Positions 24,430 through 36,183 of a DNA stretch of 64,000 nt are shown in pieces (within the stretch, counting starts at the first letter, position 1; every line of letters starts with the position of its first letter). The position numbers were made by a program, and so were the translations under genes. This stretch comes from Armillaria gallica (Eukaryota > Basidiomycota > Agaricomycetes > Agaricales > Physalacriaceae), in NCBI GenBank assembly GCA_037576215.1, contig JBANDB010000005.1, forward strand, positions 3,782,001 to 3,846,000, read 5' to 3'. Below the pieces are notes generated by a model. The model ran no database searches. It had not been told where the DNA came from and saw only the letters and a program-made list of their open reading frames with translations.

Positions 24430-25742
24430 ATAATGTGAGTGCATGCTACGATGCCAGAAGGAGATCCACAAGTTTCTGCACAAGTGATACTTCACAAATG
24501 CCTGACTCAGTTTGCAAAACAGCATCAAGTGCATGTGCAACAGGCTGCCCATGTTCTTTGGGGTCAGAAAGAAATGTTTTCTTCTCATGTTACTGTGCCT
24601 ATGATGTCTGGTGCTTGCATGCATTATGTGAAGAGTAAGTGGCCCTGGCATACAGAGATCAACAGTGAAGAAGACCTGGTAGAAGATACCTATGTGACTA
24701 TGCGTGTTAATACCAAGGGGAAACTTGTCTGTCATTGCCAGTTTAGCAACTACCTTCAGCGCAGCCTTGAGCTTTGTCACGTTTCCTTTTATGAGTTTGT
24801 GTTTCAGTTTAGAATAGAACAGAAAGATGTGGAGCGATGAAAGGATCTTTTTAGCTACACAACAGGATCACGTTTCACTAAGTTGCTGTGATATCCTTTT
24901 ATGCCCAGGTACGATCTGCACAAAACTCATCAAATTGTTGAGCATACCACGGAGTGTGAATCAGGGTATCTTACTAAGACAGTTCCTCGCATTGTTGGCT
25001 ACAAGTTACCTCATATTACCGATCTGTGCTATGCTGCTTTTATGTTAGGCCATTTCATGCTGATATACCTCTTATTGAGAGCAGAGAGACGGTACATTCA
25101 GTGTTTGAATTGTACCAATTTGCAGAAGCAGCTGGATGCAGGATGCGGAATTGGGAAGCTATGCATGAATGTGAGGATGAGAGGGACACAGAACGACAAA
25201 AAAAGAGGGCACAATTGTTTAGAGATTCACAACTCTTGACGAACATCTACTCGCAGCACAGTCTGGATGATCTGGTTGAGCTTCTGGAGAAAACATTGGA
25301 AAGGGTTAAACAGGAAAATAAAGCACAATTTCAGCTAATGAAACTTGCAGAGTCTGGCTGGTTTTCTCCTGTGATGTCTGTGGGTAACGCCAAAATTGAC
25401 CCAATGCTGCGAGATTTGAGGATTACGAAGTTGTTGTTTGACCGGTGGCAGGTGCAGATCACTCAAAAAGAGAAAGTCATAGCTGCTAATAGGATCAATG
25501 CTGCTGGTAAAGAACAAACAGTGGCTGACATACGAAATACCTCCATGGACACCGTCGATCCCAGCCAGAATTCAGACACCAATTGGAGAGTAGATGATGG
25601 GGGAGTCAGGCCATCCATTGGACAGAAAAAGGAGATGAGACAGCCTGCAGACCTGCTGAATGAGACTGTTCAAAAATTTAAGCTGAATACTGAGCAAGAA
25701 CACACGTTCAGAATCATAGCAGATAATTTCATAAAGCGGTGA
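24430..25742 (+). pseudogene. Helitron linker between Rep and helicase
   Basis: 24439-24840 (segment VILHKCLTQFAKQ, then QQAAHVLWGQKEMFSSHV) and 25026-25742 (segment ELYQFAEAAGCRMRNWE; helicase-proximal end FKLNTEQEHTFRIIADNF) match the inter-domain part of fungal Helitron proteins in order. They lie in different frames, so at least one indel or intron lies between 24840 and 25026. TGA at 25740-25742 stands at an arginine position, and the frame continues directly into the Walker A region. Confidence 0.75.
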
Positions 25743-27491
25743 GAGGCTAGTGTACCTGTTGACAGTAGTGAACCTGAGCTGTTTCCATTGCATATGTCCC
25801 TTACTGGACCTGGAGGGACTGGGAAGACTTACATTATCAAGGCATTGTGTGATGTCATGGATGTGTTTGGGTATGGACATGCTGTATGTTTTATAGCACC
25901 TACAGGGTCTGCAGCGGCACTCAATGATGGCCTTACTGTCCACAAGGCATTCAGTATCAAAATCTGTGACTGCTCAAATCAGCATAATAACAGGTCGATG
26001 GCAGATAAAGAGACATACTCCACAACCCTGTCTAAAGCAATGCATAGGAAGTTACGAGAGACATTTAAAGACATCGAAGTTCTTGTCATTGATGAAGTTT
26101 CACTGCTACAGTTAGAATTACTACCAGAGATTGATGCTGGGTGTCGCTACAGCAAAGGTCGACTTAACTGGTGGTTCAGAGGTATGATAGTGATTTTTTG
26201 TGGGGATTTATACCAGTTCCCACCAGTAGGAGGCTCTCCACTGTACTTGGAAATCAAGTATCACACAGCAGTTGATAATAAGAATCTGAATAAACGCCTC
26301 AGAAAAATAGCATGGGAGTCTGTTAATGAAGTAGTAAGCCTACATCAGCAGCAAAGAATGTTGGGAGATCCAGAGTATGCAGCAGCTGTCCAAAGATTAA
26401 GGATAAGGCAATGTACTGAGGACGATGTCAGGCTGTTTAACAGCAGAGTTATTAAATCCAAAGACGAACCCAATGGCATAAACATGGGTCAAAAGCAATC
26501 CATTGCTGTTGTTCATACTAATCTGTTATGGCACACCATTAATTCGTTTAAAGCGATATCTGACTGCATTGATGGCCAGCTTATTACTTGCGCTGCAATG
26601 GACAAAATAGGTGGTCATGTTGTTCCTGCAGAGCTGAGAGATAACTTACTCAACCAGGATACCTCTGCCCTGCAAAACAAGGGCTCACTGCTGGGTTACA
26701 TTCCATTCTACATCGGCATGCTGGTAATATTATGTAGTCATAACATATCCACAGATTTGAAGGTCACTAATGGAGCACAAGGTGTTTTGTGCCATTTGCA
26801 AACAGAGGTTGACGTGCACGGGAAACTTTATGCTACCTATGCTCTCGTTGAGTTTCCCAATTGCAGCATCGATCTTGATGGGCTTCCTTCGAACTGTTTC
26901 CCCATCAAACCTACAACACAGCACTTCAACGAAAGAATAAAAAATGCAGAAGGTGAGTATAACAACATACAGGTGATGAGAGAACAACTACTGTTTCAAC
27001 CAGGCTTCACTTTGACAGGTCAAGTGGCACAGGGTCAGACGATGATAAGTGTCTTAGCCTATGCACATGAGGGTGGTTTTGCCACTTATGTCGCAGCTTC
27101 AAGGGCACAGTCTAGAAAAGGGCTATTTCTCATGGAACACATGGCATTAAAGCAGTTAAACAAACCAATGCTTCCCCATCCTCTGGTAGATGAGATGAGT
27201 CGCTTAGATGCCATGGCCCTGGCGACAGCGGCAAAGTACAGTTTCATGATCGGTGCTGCAGTTGTCCCATTGACCGCTATCAATTCAATACCATACCAAG
27301 TGAGCTACGATCCCACCAAGCCAAATGTTGAAGCCAAGGTTGTGAAGAGAAAGCGGACATCAGATTCTGGTCCAGCGGTGCAGAAGAAGAACAAGAACCC
27401 AGAACCCAGAACCCAGAACCCAGACCGACGATTCCAAAAAAGAACAAGAAACCAGTCCTTGCTTCCAAACGCGCAACGTCAACTAAGCTGA
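25743..27491 (+). CDS. Helitron Pif1-type helicase domain (long open part of the degenerate gene)
   Basis: A single open frame of 567 codons (25788-27491) carries superfamily 1B helicase motifs in order: Walker A GPGGTGKT (about codon 8), PTGSAAALNDG, Walker B VLVIDEVSLL (about codon 92), FCGDLYQFPPVGG (about codon 135), LHQQQRM, VTNGAQG, and a C-terminal TGQVAQGQT / YVAASRAQ pair (about codons 425-445). Known role: ATP-driven DNA unwinding during Helitron strand transfer. This is the best-preserved part of the element, without stops for 1.7 kb. Since upstream and downstream parts are broken, the frame is more likely surviving by chance than active. A short direct repeat coding PEPRTQNP-type residues lies at 27395-27425. 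Confidence 0.9.
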   Translation, partial: EASVPVDSSEPELFPLHMSLTGPGGTGKTYIIKALCDVMDVFGYGHAVCFIAPTGSAAALNDGLTVHKAFSIKICDCSNQHNNRSMADKETYSTTLSKAMHRKLRETFKDIEVLVIDEVSLLQLELLPEIDAGCRYSKGRLNWWFRGMIVIFCGDLYQFPPVGGSPLYLEIKYHTAVDNKNLNKRLRKIAWESVNEVVSLHQQQRMLGDPEYAAAVQRLRIRQCTEDDVRLFNSRVIKSKDEPNGINMGQKQSIAVVHTNLLWHTINSFKAISDCIDGQLITCAAMDKIGGHVVPAELRDNLLNQDTSALQNKGSLLGYIPFYIGMLVILCSHNISTDLKVTNGAQGVLCHLQTEVDVHGKLYATYALVEFPNCSIDLDGLPSNCFPIKPTTQHFNERIKNAEGEYNNIQVMREQLLFQPGFTLTGQVAQGQTMISVLAYAHEGGFATYVAASRAQSRKGLFLMEHMALKQLNKPMLPHPLVDEMSRLDAMALATAAKYSFMIGAAVVPLTAINSIPYQVSYDPTKPNVEAKVVKRKRTSDSGPAVQKKNKNPEPRTQNPDRRFQKRTRNQSLLPNAQRQLS

Positions 27492-30094
27492 CTCTGTTCA
27501 GGAACAAATGGAACCCTGTAGACTGGTCTTGTGCTTATGACTCATTACTTACTTCTCTTTACTACAGTTACCGAGAACGGAATCAAGCATGGCGACGCTG
27601 TTTCACCAAAGGACTGGTTCCACTCACCATGAGCACCTTGTTTGAACAGATACCTCCTGGATCTGTTACAGTCAATAGTCAGTCTTTGGATGCAGCTCAT
27701 GACAGTCTACGTGAGCTGCTATTCAATATTGACTCATTATCATTTCCACTCCGTGGCTCACAGATGGCTAGTGTGACTGACTTGATTTCTCTTTACATGG
27801 ACACAGACACCTTTGATGTAATGCCTTTAATCCATTGCATGGCTGAATGCAATTTTTCAATTCCGACAGCAAAGACCAGATTTAACTATGCATGTGGTCC
27901 TCTTTCTTGGACTGGTTTGGGAAGAGTGGAGGAAGATGGTGATGAGACTTCAGGCTCTGTATGCTCAGAATTTGCGGAGTTAGCCTGCTATTTAATGCTA
28001 CCATCCCTTCAACAGCCTTTCAGTAAACCAAGCATTGCACACATGGCAATACTACTTTCACCCTACAGCAATCACTCCTCACATGCTTTGCTATCCATCC
28101 CATCTCATTACGCATCATAATTGCCATCTTTCATCATGGCAAGGCACCATTGATCGACCATCATCCTAATATGGAATTGTAGCATCACTCAGAAGCACCA
28201 AGTTGACATGCACATTGATCACTTAATGAAAATGATGTGATAGACATGAGTACCCTCCCAGCTATGACAATTACAGCTACGGCAACTACAGACCATGTTT
28301 ACTAAGGCTGTTACTATTCCAAGGTCACAAGAAAATGTTGCCTCACACATACTCTTCAGCACGATGACGACTGTTGCCCCGAAATCCACAGCTAAACAGC
28401 ATCTAATGATCCGCTCATTGCTCAGCAAAACCATACGGTTTTCTTCCATACATGGCAATGTTGATGAGTTGCTGTTACTTTAGAAGACCAAGGACCATAT
28501 GTTTCCTACAATTTTTACAAAGCCATGGCCTTACAGCCTTACTAACTCTCACATATTTACTCTATTTATAAATCCGTACTTGTAGTATAAAAACTAGTTA
28601 GAAAACGTAGTTATGGTGGTGATTGCAGTTCACCTCCAGTTCATCTCTAGTTGACCCCAGACTACATCAATTATCGTCATGCACTAGTCTATCACTTGTA
28701 ACCCACATTTATTACCATCCTATGGCAATATATCATTTACCCCAGCATATTCTTGATTGCATGTCAACTCGTAAACTCACCAGAGTTATTCCACAGTTTT
28801 TAACTGTGAAGGGTTCCTTGACACTCACTCTTCACTCTTAACACTATTGGTGCACACTCATATTGTGCCAATATGTGATCGCCGCACCATACCTCGCCTC
28901 CATTATCTTTTATAGGCCATCATCATTTCACTTTCACACCATTGGAGTTTTTACAGTTTCTCTTTCGCCATCATTATTGTCACCCACTTGGGTAGTCTCT
29001 GAGTAGACTTAGGATCAGTATAGGACCAGTTTGAGCAAGTTTTTGTATAGTATCAGTCCCTCAAGTGGACTTGAAGGTTAGTTTGACATAGGATAGGATT
29101 GTTTTCAGTACCAGACCAGTTTCAACATTGACTTCAGCACCATCACCTTGTATAGGATCAGTATCACCACCAGTTTTCGTAGTTCCACATTTTCTCTCAA
29201 CAGTCCACCCTCAGCACCTCGTTCCACATTTATTTCGCCACTCGCAGTCCCCACGCCATTTTCTCATCGCCTCGCTCAACCATAGACTATTGCTGACCAT
29301 TTAGTCTACCTTCTATTGTTCTCCTCGCTCAGATTACTGTCCAGCAATGTTTTCTAGTCTTGCCACACGTTTTCTCATACAGATTCATGGTATTCATGTC
29401 ATACCCGTTTTCGTTCCCTCTCACTTCGAGAGAACCCTACCGGCTTATAGCCTTCGCATCTAGTACTCGACTACCAAGCAGTACTACTTCGCAGACTTAA
29501 AGTCACAGTGTATTCTTGCATATAGAGGAATTGTTCTACTGCACGGAGGTGCCCCGAACCACTCACACACACAATCACCTTGATTGCCATGCCCCTATGT
29601 TAATTAACCAATCTCATTCCGAGTTGGTGTTGCCATTGCCACAGAAGTCTAGGCTCATCAATGGCTGCAGCATGTCTTGTGAAGATTGGCCACACTGCAA
29701 TTTGCACTATTATGGAATGCAAGCATCCCCACATGCAGCTGTCCTTCACCAAAACTTTATGGCACACAGATTAGCATGTCAGGGACATTCAGAGGTAAAT
29801 GTGGTGTTTGCTGAACCTCCGCCGTTTATCGCTATGGGGATCTACCACGACTACAGCTCAAGCACCATGTTGGCTGCAGACATGAGGGTGCCAATTAACG
29901 GTTTGACTTTACACTACCAACTGTCGGTGATTATCTATCATACTGGGAACCATTTCTTCTCTAGATTGATGCTATGCAACAGCATGTTTGATTATGATGG
30001 TCAAGTGGAAGGAGGTAGACTACAGCGCAAACATGGCTGGGGGGCTTGTAATGTTGTCAGAGGTGGCATCATGCACATGTCCCTTTGTTTCTAA
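27492..30094 (+). pseudogene. C-terminal peptidase-like domain of the Helitron protein, split by element E
   Basis: Downstream of the helicase a new frame (about 27440-27939) reads FRNKWNPVDWSCAYDSLLTS, then SLDAAHDSLRELLFNIDS, SVTDLISLYMD and CPxx-like cysteine text. After removal of element E the frame continues at 29665 through CEDWPHCNLHYYG, LHYQLSVIIYHTGNHF and GQVEGGRLQRKHGWG to a TAA at 30092-30094. The SCAYDSL block with a downstream HTGNHF histidine resembles the Cys...His layout of papain-fold/UCH-like peptidase domains fused to Helitron proteins in mushrooms. The fold assignment is inference from pattern memory. Role unknown; it may process proteins or remove ubiquitin-like marks. 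Confidence 0.65.
27936..29664. mobile_element. 1.7-kb TG...CA family, copy E (27940-29660), target duplication ATGG
   Basis: Same orientation as copy A; starts TGATGAGACT and ends AGGCTCATCA. Perfect ATGG duplications are at 27936-27939 and 29661-29664. It is 1721 bp. Deleting it with one ATGG rejoins the Helitron C-terminal frame (EEDG to CSMSCEDW), so it landed in an open coding region. It lacks the minisatellite expansion seen in copies A and G. Confidence 0.92.
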
Positions 30095-30430
30095 GTTTGA
30101 AAAATATTTCTTCTGCTTGGCAGGTCTTCTTGTAGGTACAGTACAGCTTGACAAATACTTCTGAGAATCAATTACCTGAGTGCATTGAGTTGTTGTAATA
30201 ATCATGATAGACAAATAAATACCTTGAAGCCCTCACCTGAGATCATGCCAATATAATCCAGATGAGGTAAGAAAATCAACTTCTCCTCTGCATTTTTGAA
30301 CAACTGAAATGATACGCTGATATTAACAAACTGACCAGGGCAAAATATAGTGGGCAATACTTTCAAGGAAGGATGTGACCTACCACCAAGTCAGATCGAG
30401 TTGTCTTGAGTTGCAATAGTCAAGGTGGAC
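30095..30430. other. spacer after Helitron gene
   Basis: No gene seen. A Helitron 3' end would be a short hairpin before CTRR, but none was assigned with confidence here. Confidence 0.4.
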
Positions 30431-30922
30431 TTACTGTTCTGCTGTTGCAGTGATCAGCCTCTGAAACATGATACAATTGTCATCTGTATATACAAATTTA
30501 CCATCTCCTATTAAGTGTTCCAGTGCATTGCTTGGATCGTAGCTATTTGGAAATTCCACTACATCCTCTGGGCTGGCTGCATGAGCAGGCGTTAAGAGAC
30601 AAGTATAAAAGCACAGCTCGTGGGCCTGGCTGCTATGAACAGAGGCAGGTACAATGATCTGTTGTCCCATCAATTCTTCAAAAAACTCTACAAAGCAAGC
30701 CATTGCCTGGGCTGTGCCTTGAAAGTATGTGTCTCCTGGGTTGATAATCTGAACAGTTTGTTTAAGATCATTAGCAGACCTCGCCCTTGTAATGTCGTTA
30801 ATAAATGAAGTTGAACAGACACTGCTGCTTACTTTGATTCCTTCCTGACCGGAGGTAAGCGTACCTCTGTAAGTACTCCTTGAAGCTGGAAAAGTGCTTC
30901 TTCTCCTGTGTCCTTTCGGCAA
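30431..30922 (-). CDS. unknown protein exon (163 codons)
   Basis: An open reverse frame ending at 30431. The stretch from about 30820 down reads like real coding sequence: ARSANDLKQTVQIINPGD, then FVEFFEELMGQQIIVPASV, HELCFYTCLLTPAHA and GDGKFVYTDDNCIMFQRL. The first 30 or so codons (SFPASRSTYRG) look less natural, and an intron acceptor probably lies near 30830. Small upstream exons may lie at 31013-31213 (KFIKARNTFARDTATK). I do not recognise the family. It lies downstream of, and on the same strand as, the nucleotidyltransferase-like copy at 31380-32760, so it could be the end of that gene or a separate one. Confidence 0.45.
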   Translation of the reverse strand: MPKGHRRRSTFPASRSTYRGTLTSGQEGIKVSSSVCSTSFINDITRARSANDLKQTVQIINPGDTYFQGTAQAMACFVEFFEELMGQQIIVPASVHSSQAHELCFYTCLLTPAHAASPEDVVEFPNSYDPSNALEHLIGDGKFVYTDDNCIMFQRLITATAEQ

Positions 30923-31379
30923 ACATATACTTTATCCGTGAATCTGGCACTGATTTCAAAAGTGTCATGAATACTTTGGGAAGTGTTGTACTGGCAGAGT
31001 TGGTTTTTGTTGTTACCGAATTGGTGAGTAAGCGAACTGTAAAGCGATTCTGTTTAGGGTGAGTATTGTTTTTTGTGGTAACAGTAGCTGTGCACTAATA
31101 CTCGGGGTCTCAAGCATCATCTTCACTGCCTCTGTCTTGCAGTAAGATGACAATGCCATTTTTGTTGCTGTATCCCGAGCGAATGTATTTCTCGCTTTTA
31201 TAAACTTATTCACTAAATCACATTGTACAATGTCAAGATTAACATTTGAAGCTTGTACTGCCTGTTATTACTGATTGGATTGCAGGCTAGTACATGTCTG
31301 AGATACATGATTCATAAATGTTTTCAGGGTCCTGAATACGATGTTTAGTGGAGTCAAGCTGATTGGTGTTAGACATACC

Positions 31380-32760
31380 ATGCTAGCATATCTTGACTCA
31401 GCGCACATGCTACTTCTTCAGATATGCAGTACAAGTTTTCCCACTGACTGTGTGGCAGTATACCATACTGCATCTTGAAACCTGGCATGGCATCGCTTTC
31501 CGCTCGATATTCAAGTCTCCAGCTGTGCCCTTGCAGTGCATTGTTCCTTAGATTGTTGCATAAACTGGAGAAACTTACTTCTTTGAATGTTTCCAGGGTA
31601 GGTATGATCCAAGTATGTTGATCTCCAATGTATCAATCTTGATTCCGATAATCTATTTTGGGGTCAGTGTCAAACCTTTCAACTGAAGGCAAAGTGATGA
31701 CTGTTGTTGAATTGCAAAGACAGCCACAGATGGCAATCTTCTTCACCACTGTCACTTGTGGATAAAGGCAGTACATGAAACCGTCTGCAAAAAAATTCAT
31801 CCTTTCAGCTAGCAAACCGCTAAGATCTGGTGTGCTGGTACAATAAATAAATAAATGACTGACTTGTGTTCAAAAGCAAAATCGTCTCGATTGGTGGTCC
31901 TTGGCATTCATGGATTTGAACCTTGGTTGTGTCACAGGCATATGTATTGCTTGTATGAAGGATTGTCTTCAGCAAGTCATTGAAACTGAGAAGTAGCTCT
32001 GTTGTGTGCTTTTTGTTATCCTCACATCTGTTGTGGCTGTGGCGAGTTTGGAAGAGGCGGTATCCACTTTGTAGTACCATTTGCTTGATAGTGTTCAAAT
32101 GTGTATGCTGTACACGTAGGTCCAAAGTCTTTGCAGATTCATCTCGTACTCCCATAAACATGGAGTGTACCAGGTGGCCCATGAGCAGAAATCCGGTTTG
32201 TAACTGAACATCGCGCACTAATTGGACTTCAAGTGTTGGAAAGAAGGATTTAATTAATCCAGTGTAGTTGACAAAGCTCCGTTGGGAAATTTGAGATACA
32301 ACATAAGAGCATCGAGAAGTGTGCACATAGACTAGCTGATCTGCAACATTTAAGTGCCAAATGATTTGGATTTTGGTTTTCATTGGTCTAAATGATACCA
32401 GTAAGAAGGGAATCTGGGAATGCTTCAGCACTCACAGGTTGTGCATACTGTACATCAATGTGTTGCAGGTAGTATCAAATGTTGCTTGATGGAAGGGGCA
32501 TCAAAGTTAACATTAATTGGGAATGTATCTTGGCAAATCACATGTGACCCATCAAAGCTGATTGATTGCCAATTGTTGAATGTGATTTTGGCGAGGTCTG
32601 CAACTCCAGAAAATGTCGTTCATGCACCGACGATTGCTGTCAGATGGTCTCTGACATGTTTGTCTCATACTCACAGCTCTTAGTATATACTGCGGCATGT
32701 GGGAATATCAGTTTTATGGCTACTGTTTCAAGTCATCATGGTGAACCAGGTTGACTGTCA
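31380..32760 (-). pseudogene. nucleotidyltransferase-like family, copy 1 (multi-exon, broken)
   Basis: Reverse-strand exons parallel the two plus-strand copies at 43 and 50 kb. TGFLLMGHLV aligns with TGLIVSGLRA, LDLRVQHTHL with DIDLYVNFKHF, TTKVQIHE with ELKVQVILV, IETILLLNTS with MDIILGFHSS, MNFFADGFMYCLYPQVT (about 31800) with MNIIAHDVAISLYPKAT, and YIGDQHTWIIP (about 31630) with YIGDRHCWVVK. The codon before YIGDQH is TGA (31633-31635) where the 50-kb paralog has arginine. The acidic D-h-D pair of the putative active site is altered (LDLRV). Upstream exons (VADLAKITFNNWQSISFDG, about 32540-32610; FTLKLTVNLVHHDDLKQ, about 32720-32775) probably form the N-terminal part. Function unknown. Confidence 0.6.
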
Positions 32761-33303
32761 GCTTGAGGGTAAAATTGTCTATTGCGTCTCTGAACACTGT
32801 CAGACTGTCTCAGTTTTGTCTGTCCTTAGTGCACGCTATATGTCTTGGAAAAAACAGTGGCCTACAAAATGCAGGCTTTTAGCTTGTTTCCAGTGTGCTA
32901 CTACCACTTTCCTCCAATATCCTTTTACAACAATCATCATGAAAACACGGTAATTGCTTACTGCCCTTGTCGGTTTTGTGTATGAACTGACCATGTCAAA
33001 CGGTTTAGTACAGGAAATGCAAAGCGACCCCCCTCACCTGCTGCCGAGACACACACCACTTCAAAGTGAGGTAGACATTTGGGACATCCATCTGCATAGG
33101 GCAATTCCAAATCCTTGCGTGCTGTGTACTTATTTCACATTTAGACATTCTGTTGTCACCATTGAGCGTATCTCCTCAGAACCCGGCAATAGTACTGAGA
33201 TATCGAGCACCAAGGTTGGAGACAACGATGGTGAATTAGAAACTAGGCTGGGAAATCAGCAAGGGTGTGTTTGACACTGTACGCTGCATTACCATCTCCA
33301 TTG

Positions 33304-34817
33304 ATGGACCACAGCGATGAGATGATGGACATTGATAAACAAGATACACATTCCCCGATTCCAAGAGACGATGAAGAAGCCATGGTCGACCTCACCGTTG
33401 AGTTGGGTGCCAACTCTGGTCTGGATGAGATGGAAAACAACAGTGTTAGTTGTGGTCTGGGTGAACAATTGCCTAGCAACATTCAGCAGGAGCCTGAAGG
33501 CGTCAATGAGGGAAATAGACCATGCATGCGGTTTGCTAACTGTTCCTGGTCGGTGTTTGGTGCTTACTGAATGCTGCAGTGAGTTGAATAAAAATAATAC
33601 CAAATAACCACCTAGGGAGTTTGATGGAGGAAGCAGCAGGTACATGCAGTTTGCTAACAATCCTCATCTCGTTCTCACTGCAGTATGCACAGGGATTTGA
33701 ACGCCAACAAGGAACCAGCTCCCCAACAAGATGTTGGTTCTTTTGTCAGTCTGATGGATGCTGTGGTGCCTTTACCAAGGCTTATGGATCTTCTATGTAA
33801 CAGGGATGGAGAGGAAAGGGTGAAGACAATTGAACTCATTGGGCACCTATCGACCAAACCAGCTTTGTTGAAGTAAGTTCATTGATGATTGCATCTTTGA
33901 TATTATAGAATGATATCAACAAATAACAGGTGCTTACTTCACATTGCTTTCCATCCGTCGAAACCCAACCTCCACAACCTTGTGTTGGCAGACCCTTCGT
34001 AGTTCAAATTTTACCAGGGACACATCTCTAGCAGATCTGGAGTCCCTCAAAGTTTCTTTTTGGTTGGGCAGGTCATGTACAGTGATCTCTTCGATGAAGA
34101 TAACAGCAAGCAAATCTGTGTCAAGCCGCTTTATAGTCATTGAGCTCACTCCGCTGCAGTGATAGGCAAAATAATGGGTGTGAAAAGTCAAGAACCCATT
34201 ACTTTCTCAAGTTACCATGGAGGCATTTCTCTGATGACATATATGAAGAAGTCAACAAAGAGTACATGCATAGATTTTCCCTTTCTGGTGTGCTGACATC
34301 TTTTAGGCCCAGACAACGCAACTACATCGTGTCCTGTTCCTGTGAATGGGAAAAAACATGGACCTGGTGTGTCAGTGAGCTACAATCTTTGACTTGGCTA
34401 AACATTCTTGCAGTTGTGCGCCCATGGAATGAAAGCAGTAAATATCAACAACCCTACCGTTTCCATGGCTGACATTATCTGACAGTACCTGTATTTGACT
34501 GTAAAGGATCTTTTCAGTTAACAAAGTATCACAAAATGGACCCGATCGAGGAAGACCCTGAAATTGGTTCTTTCGTTGCCGTTATCTTCACTGTGGGCCA
34601 TTTCAAGGATGGTGACCATTTTGTTGCCTCACCGAACATTCAAGTTGTGTTATGCGTCGGAGACAAAAAGGATGAGATAATTGAAGAAGGTGACATACTA
34701 GTGGACATTCAATCCATACAACAATTTGGTGTTAAAGGGCCCAAGGTTGTTGTTAAAAAAAAAATTGAGGTTGAAGATGAGCCTTCAGAGGACGATAAGG
34801 ATATGCCATATGTATGA
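33304..34817 (+). CDS. unknown multi-exon gene
   Basis: Exon-like blocks on the plus strand: an acidic N-terminus beginning MDHSDEMMDIDKQD (33304 to about 33540), a block DAVVPLPRLMDLLCNRDGEERVKTIE (33735-33870), a block MGVKSQEPITFSSYHGG (about 34173-34225), and a last open exon 34536-34817 with EIGSFVAVIFTVGHF, then IQVVLCVGDKKDEIIEEGD. GT-AG sites are plausible between them but exact joins are uncertain. The final exon ends with a Lys/Glu-rich tail. Proteins with this C-terminal layout occur as unnamed families in mushrooms; I cannot give a function. It may be intact or partly decayed. Confidence 0.4.
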
Positions 34818-34968
34818 TACTCGATATACAAGGAAATGATGATAGTCATGTGATTGAGCCTTTGCTATGTGTGTTTGATTTATGTCATATTTACTTGTCA
34901 TTACATGCCTTGACTCCTTTGCTTCTGTCCATCTCCTATGGGCTATACTGACTTGTTTGTGTTAGAAA

Positions 34969-36144
34969 ATGCTGTTGCCCCTCAATATCTACAGTGAAAT
35001 CACTCTGTTCACTGAAGATCATACAGTTCTTCGCGATCTCACACTCACTTGTCATGCAGCCCACAAAGTGTGTCAATATTTTGAGTATCCTTGAATCTGG
35101 ATCAATTCACTCTTGGTTTCTCGAGAATGTTCACCTTGCCTGTGAAGCCCAGATCTTCAGGTTTTGTGGTACTGGTTGCTACATGCAATCTCAGGAAGCT
35201 GATTGGCTCCAACTTCACTGGTTACTGCTTCTCCTTTCAACAGGGTGCAGTATTGTGTTGGTTGAAGTGGCTCAATTACACCTTGAGAGCATCCTTTTGT
35301 CTTTCTTAACTCCACTCCTTTCTGTGGTCATAGGCGATGCCTCGTTCCAAGTTGTCAGCTGCAGATACAGGTCTTCATCTTTTGAGCAAATTGTCATGAG
35401 CGGTATTTGCCACGTGGCTTTCACAGCCTGCTCAAACTTCGATGGCAATGCCTTTTACATGAAGAAAGCAGATCATCTAACAACCTTTGCATACAACCAT
35501 GTTGCTGGATTATACCATGATCCAGTAAAGCATTCTTTGCCTCTCTTCAGTGTAGGAAGTATCTCAAACTTGGCAGAACTGTGGGTTTATATCTATGGAG
35601 ATGAAATTGTCTGGCTGCAACAGGTTCTTGACGAATGCAAGCATTCCCTGAACACACTAGTTTGCCACATCAGTTACAGTATGTGTCGCGCTCATTAATA
35701 GTGTTCTGCTTTGACAAAGTTTTGAGTATAGTGTCACTCAGAACAACATCACCCAAAGGAATCGACCTCAGCAGTCTAGAGCAGCTTCACTTCACATTAT
35801 TGACTGGTGATACCAATCACACTGATGTTCTTGTTTGTTTGCTTGAAACTTTGCCTCGTTCTTTGACTTCGCTGCATATCATACTCTCTTTGGATAACCA
35901 CTCGGTTTCTGATGACATGAAGACTGTGCCAGACTTCTTTGCACTTCCATTCTTCCTGAAGTGTTTTAGGCTTTCAATTGACAAGAAGCACCCATACTCA
36001 TACAATTGTGTTGATGAAGTGCCGTTTGCTGCTGCTTTGGAAATTTACTTCAAGTCTACGTACCCCTTAATACTTACAGATGTGCACATTTTACCTCACG
36101 AGGGCACTAGCCATGACTGGGAACCTTTCAGTAGCTGCTTTTAA
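34969..36144 (+). CDS. F-box / LRR-like protein
   Basis: The start ATG at 34969 gives an F-box-like N-terminus (LPLNIYSEITLFTEDHTVLRDLTLTCHAAHKV, about codons 3-35). An in-frame stop soon after suggests an intron beginning near GTGTCA (about 35070). Open frames then cover 35170-35698 and 35635-36144, with leucine-rich, irregularly spaced segments (LEQLHFTLLTGD, LETLPRSLTSLHIILS). Known role of the family: the F-box binds Skp1 and the C-terminal repeats select substrates for ubiquitination; large expansions are typical of Agaricomycetes. It is one of four such genes between 35 and 49.5 kb. The frame change near 35640-35700 indicates another intron or a decay event. Confidence 0.6.
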
Positions 36145-36183
36145 AATGGTACGCTTGTGTATTTTTTAGTAGAGAACAAATAA

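Noticed and set aside
30095..30430. Helitron 3' terminus with hairpin and CTRR
   Set aside because: CTRR words are common by chance and no convincing hairpin sits at the right distance from one.
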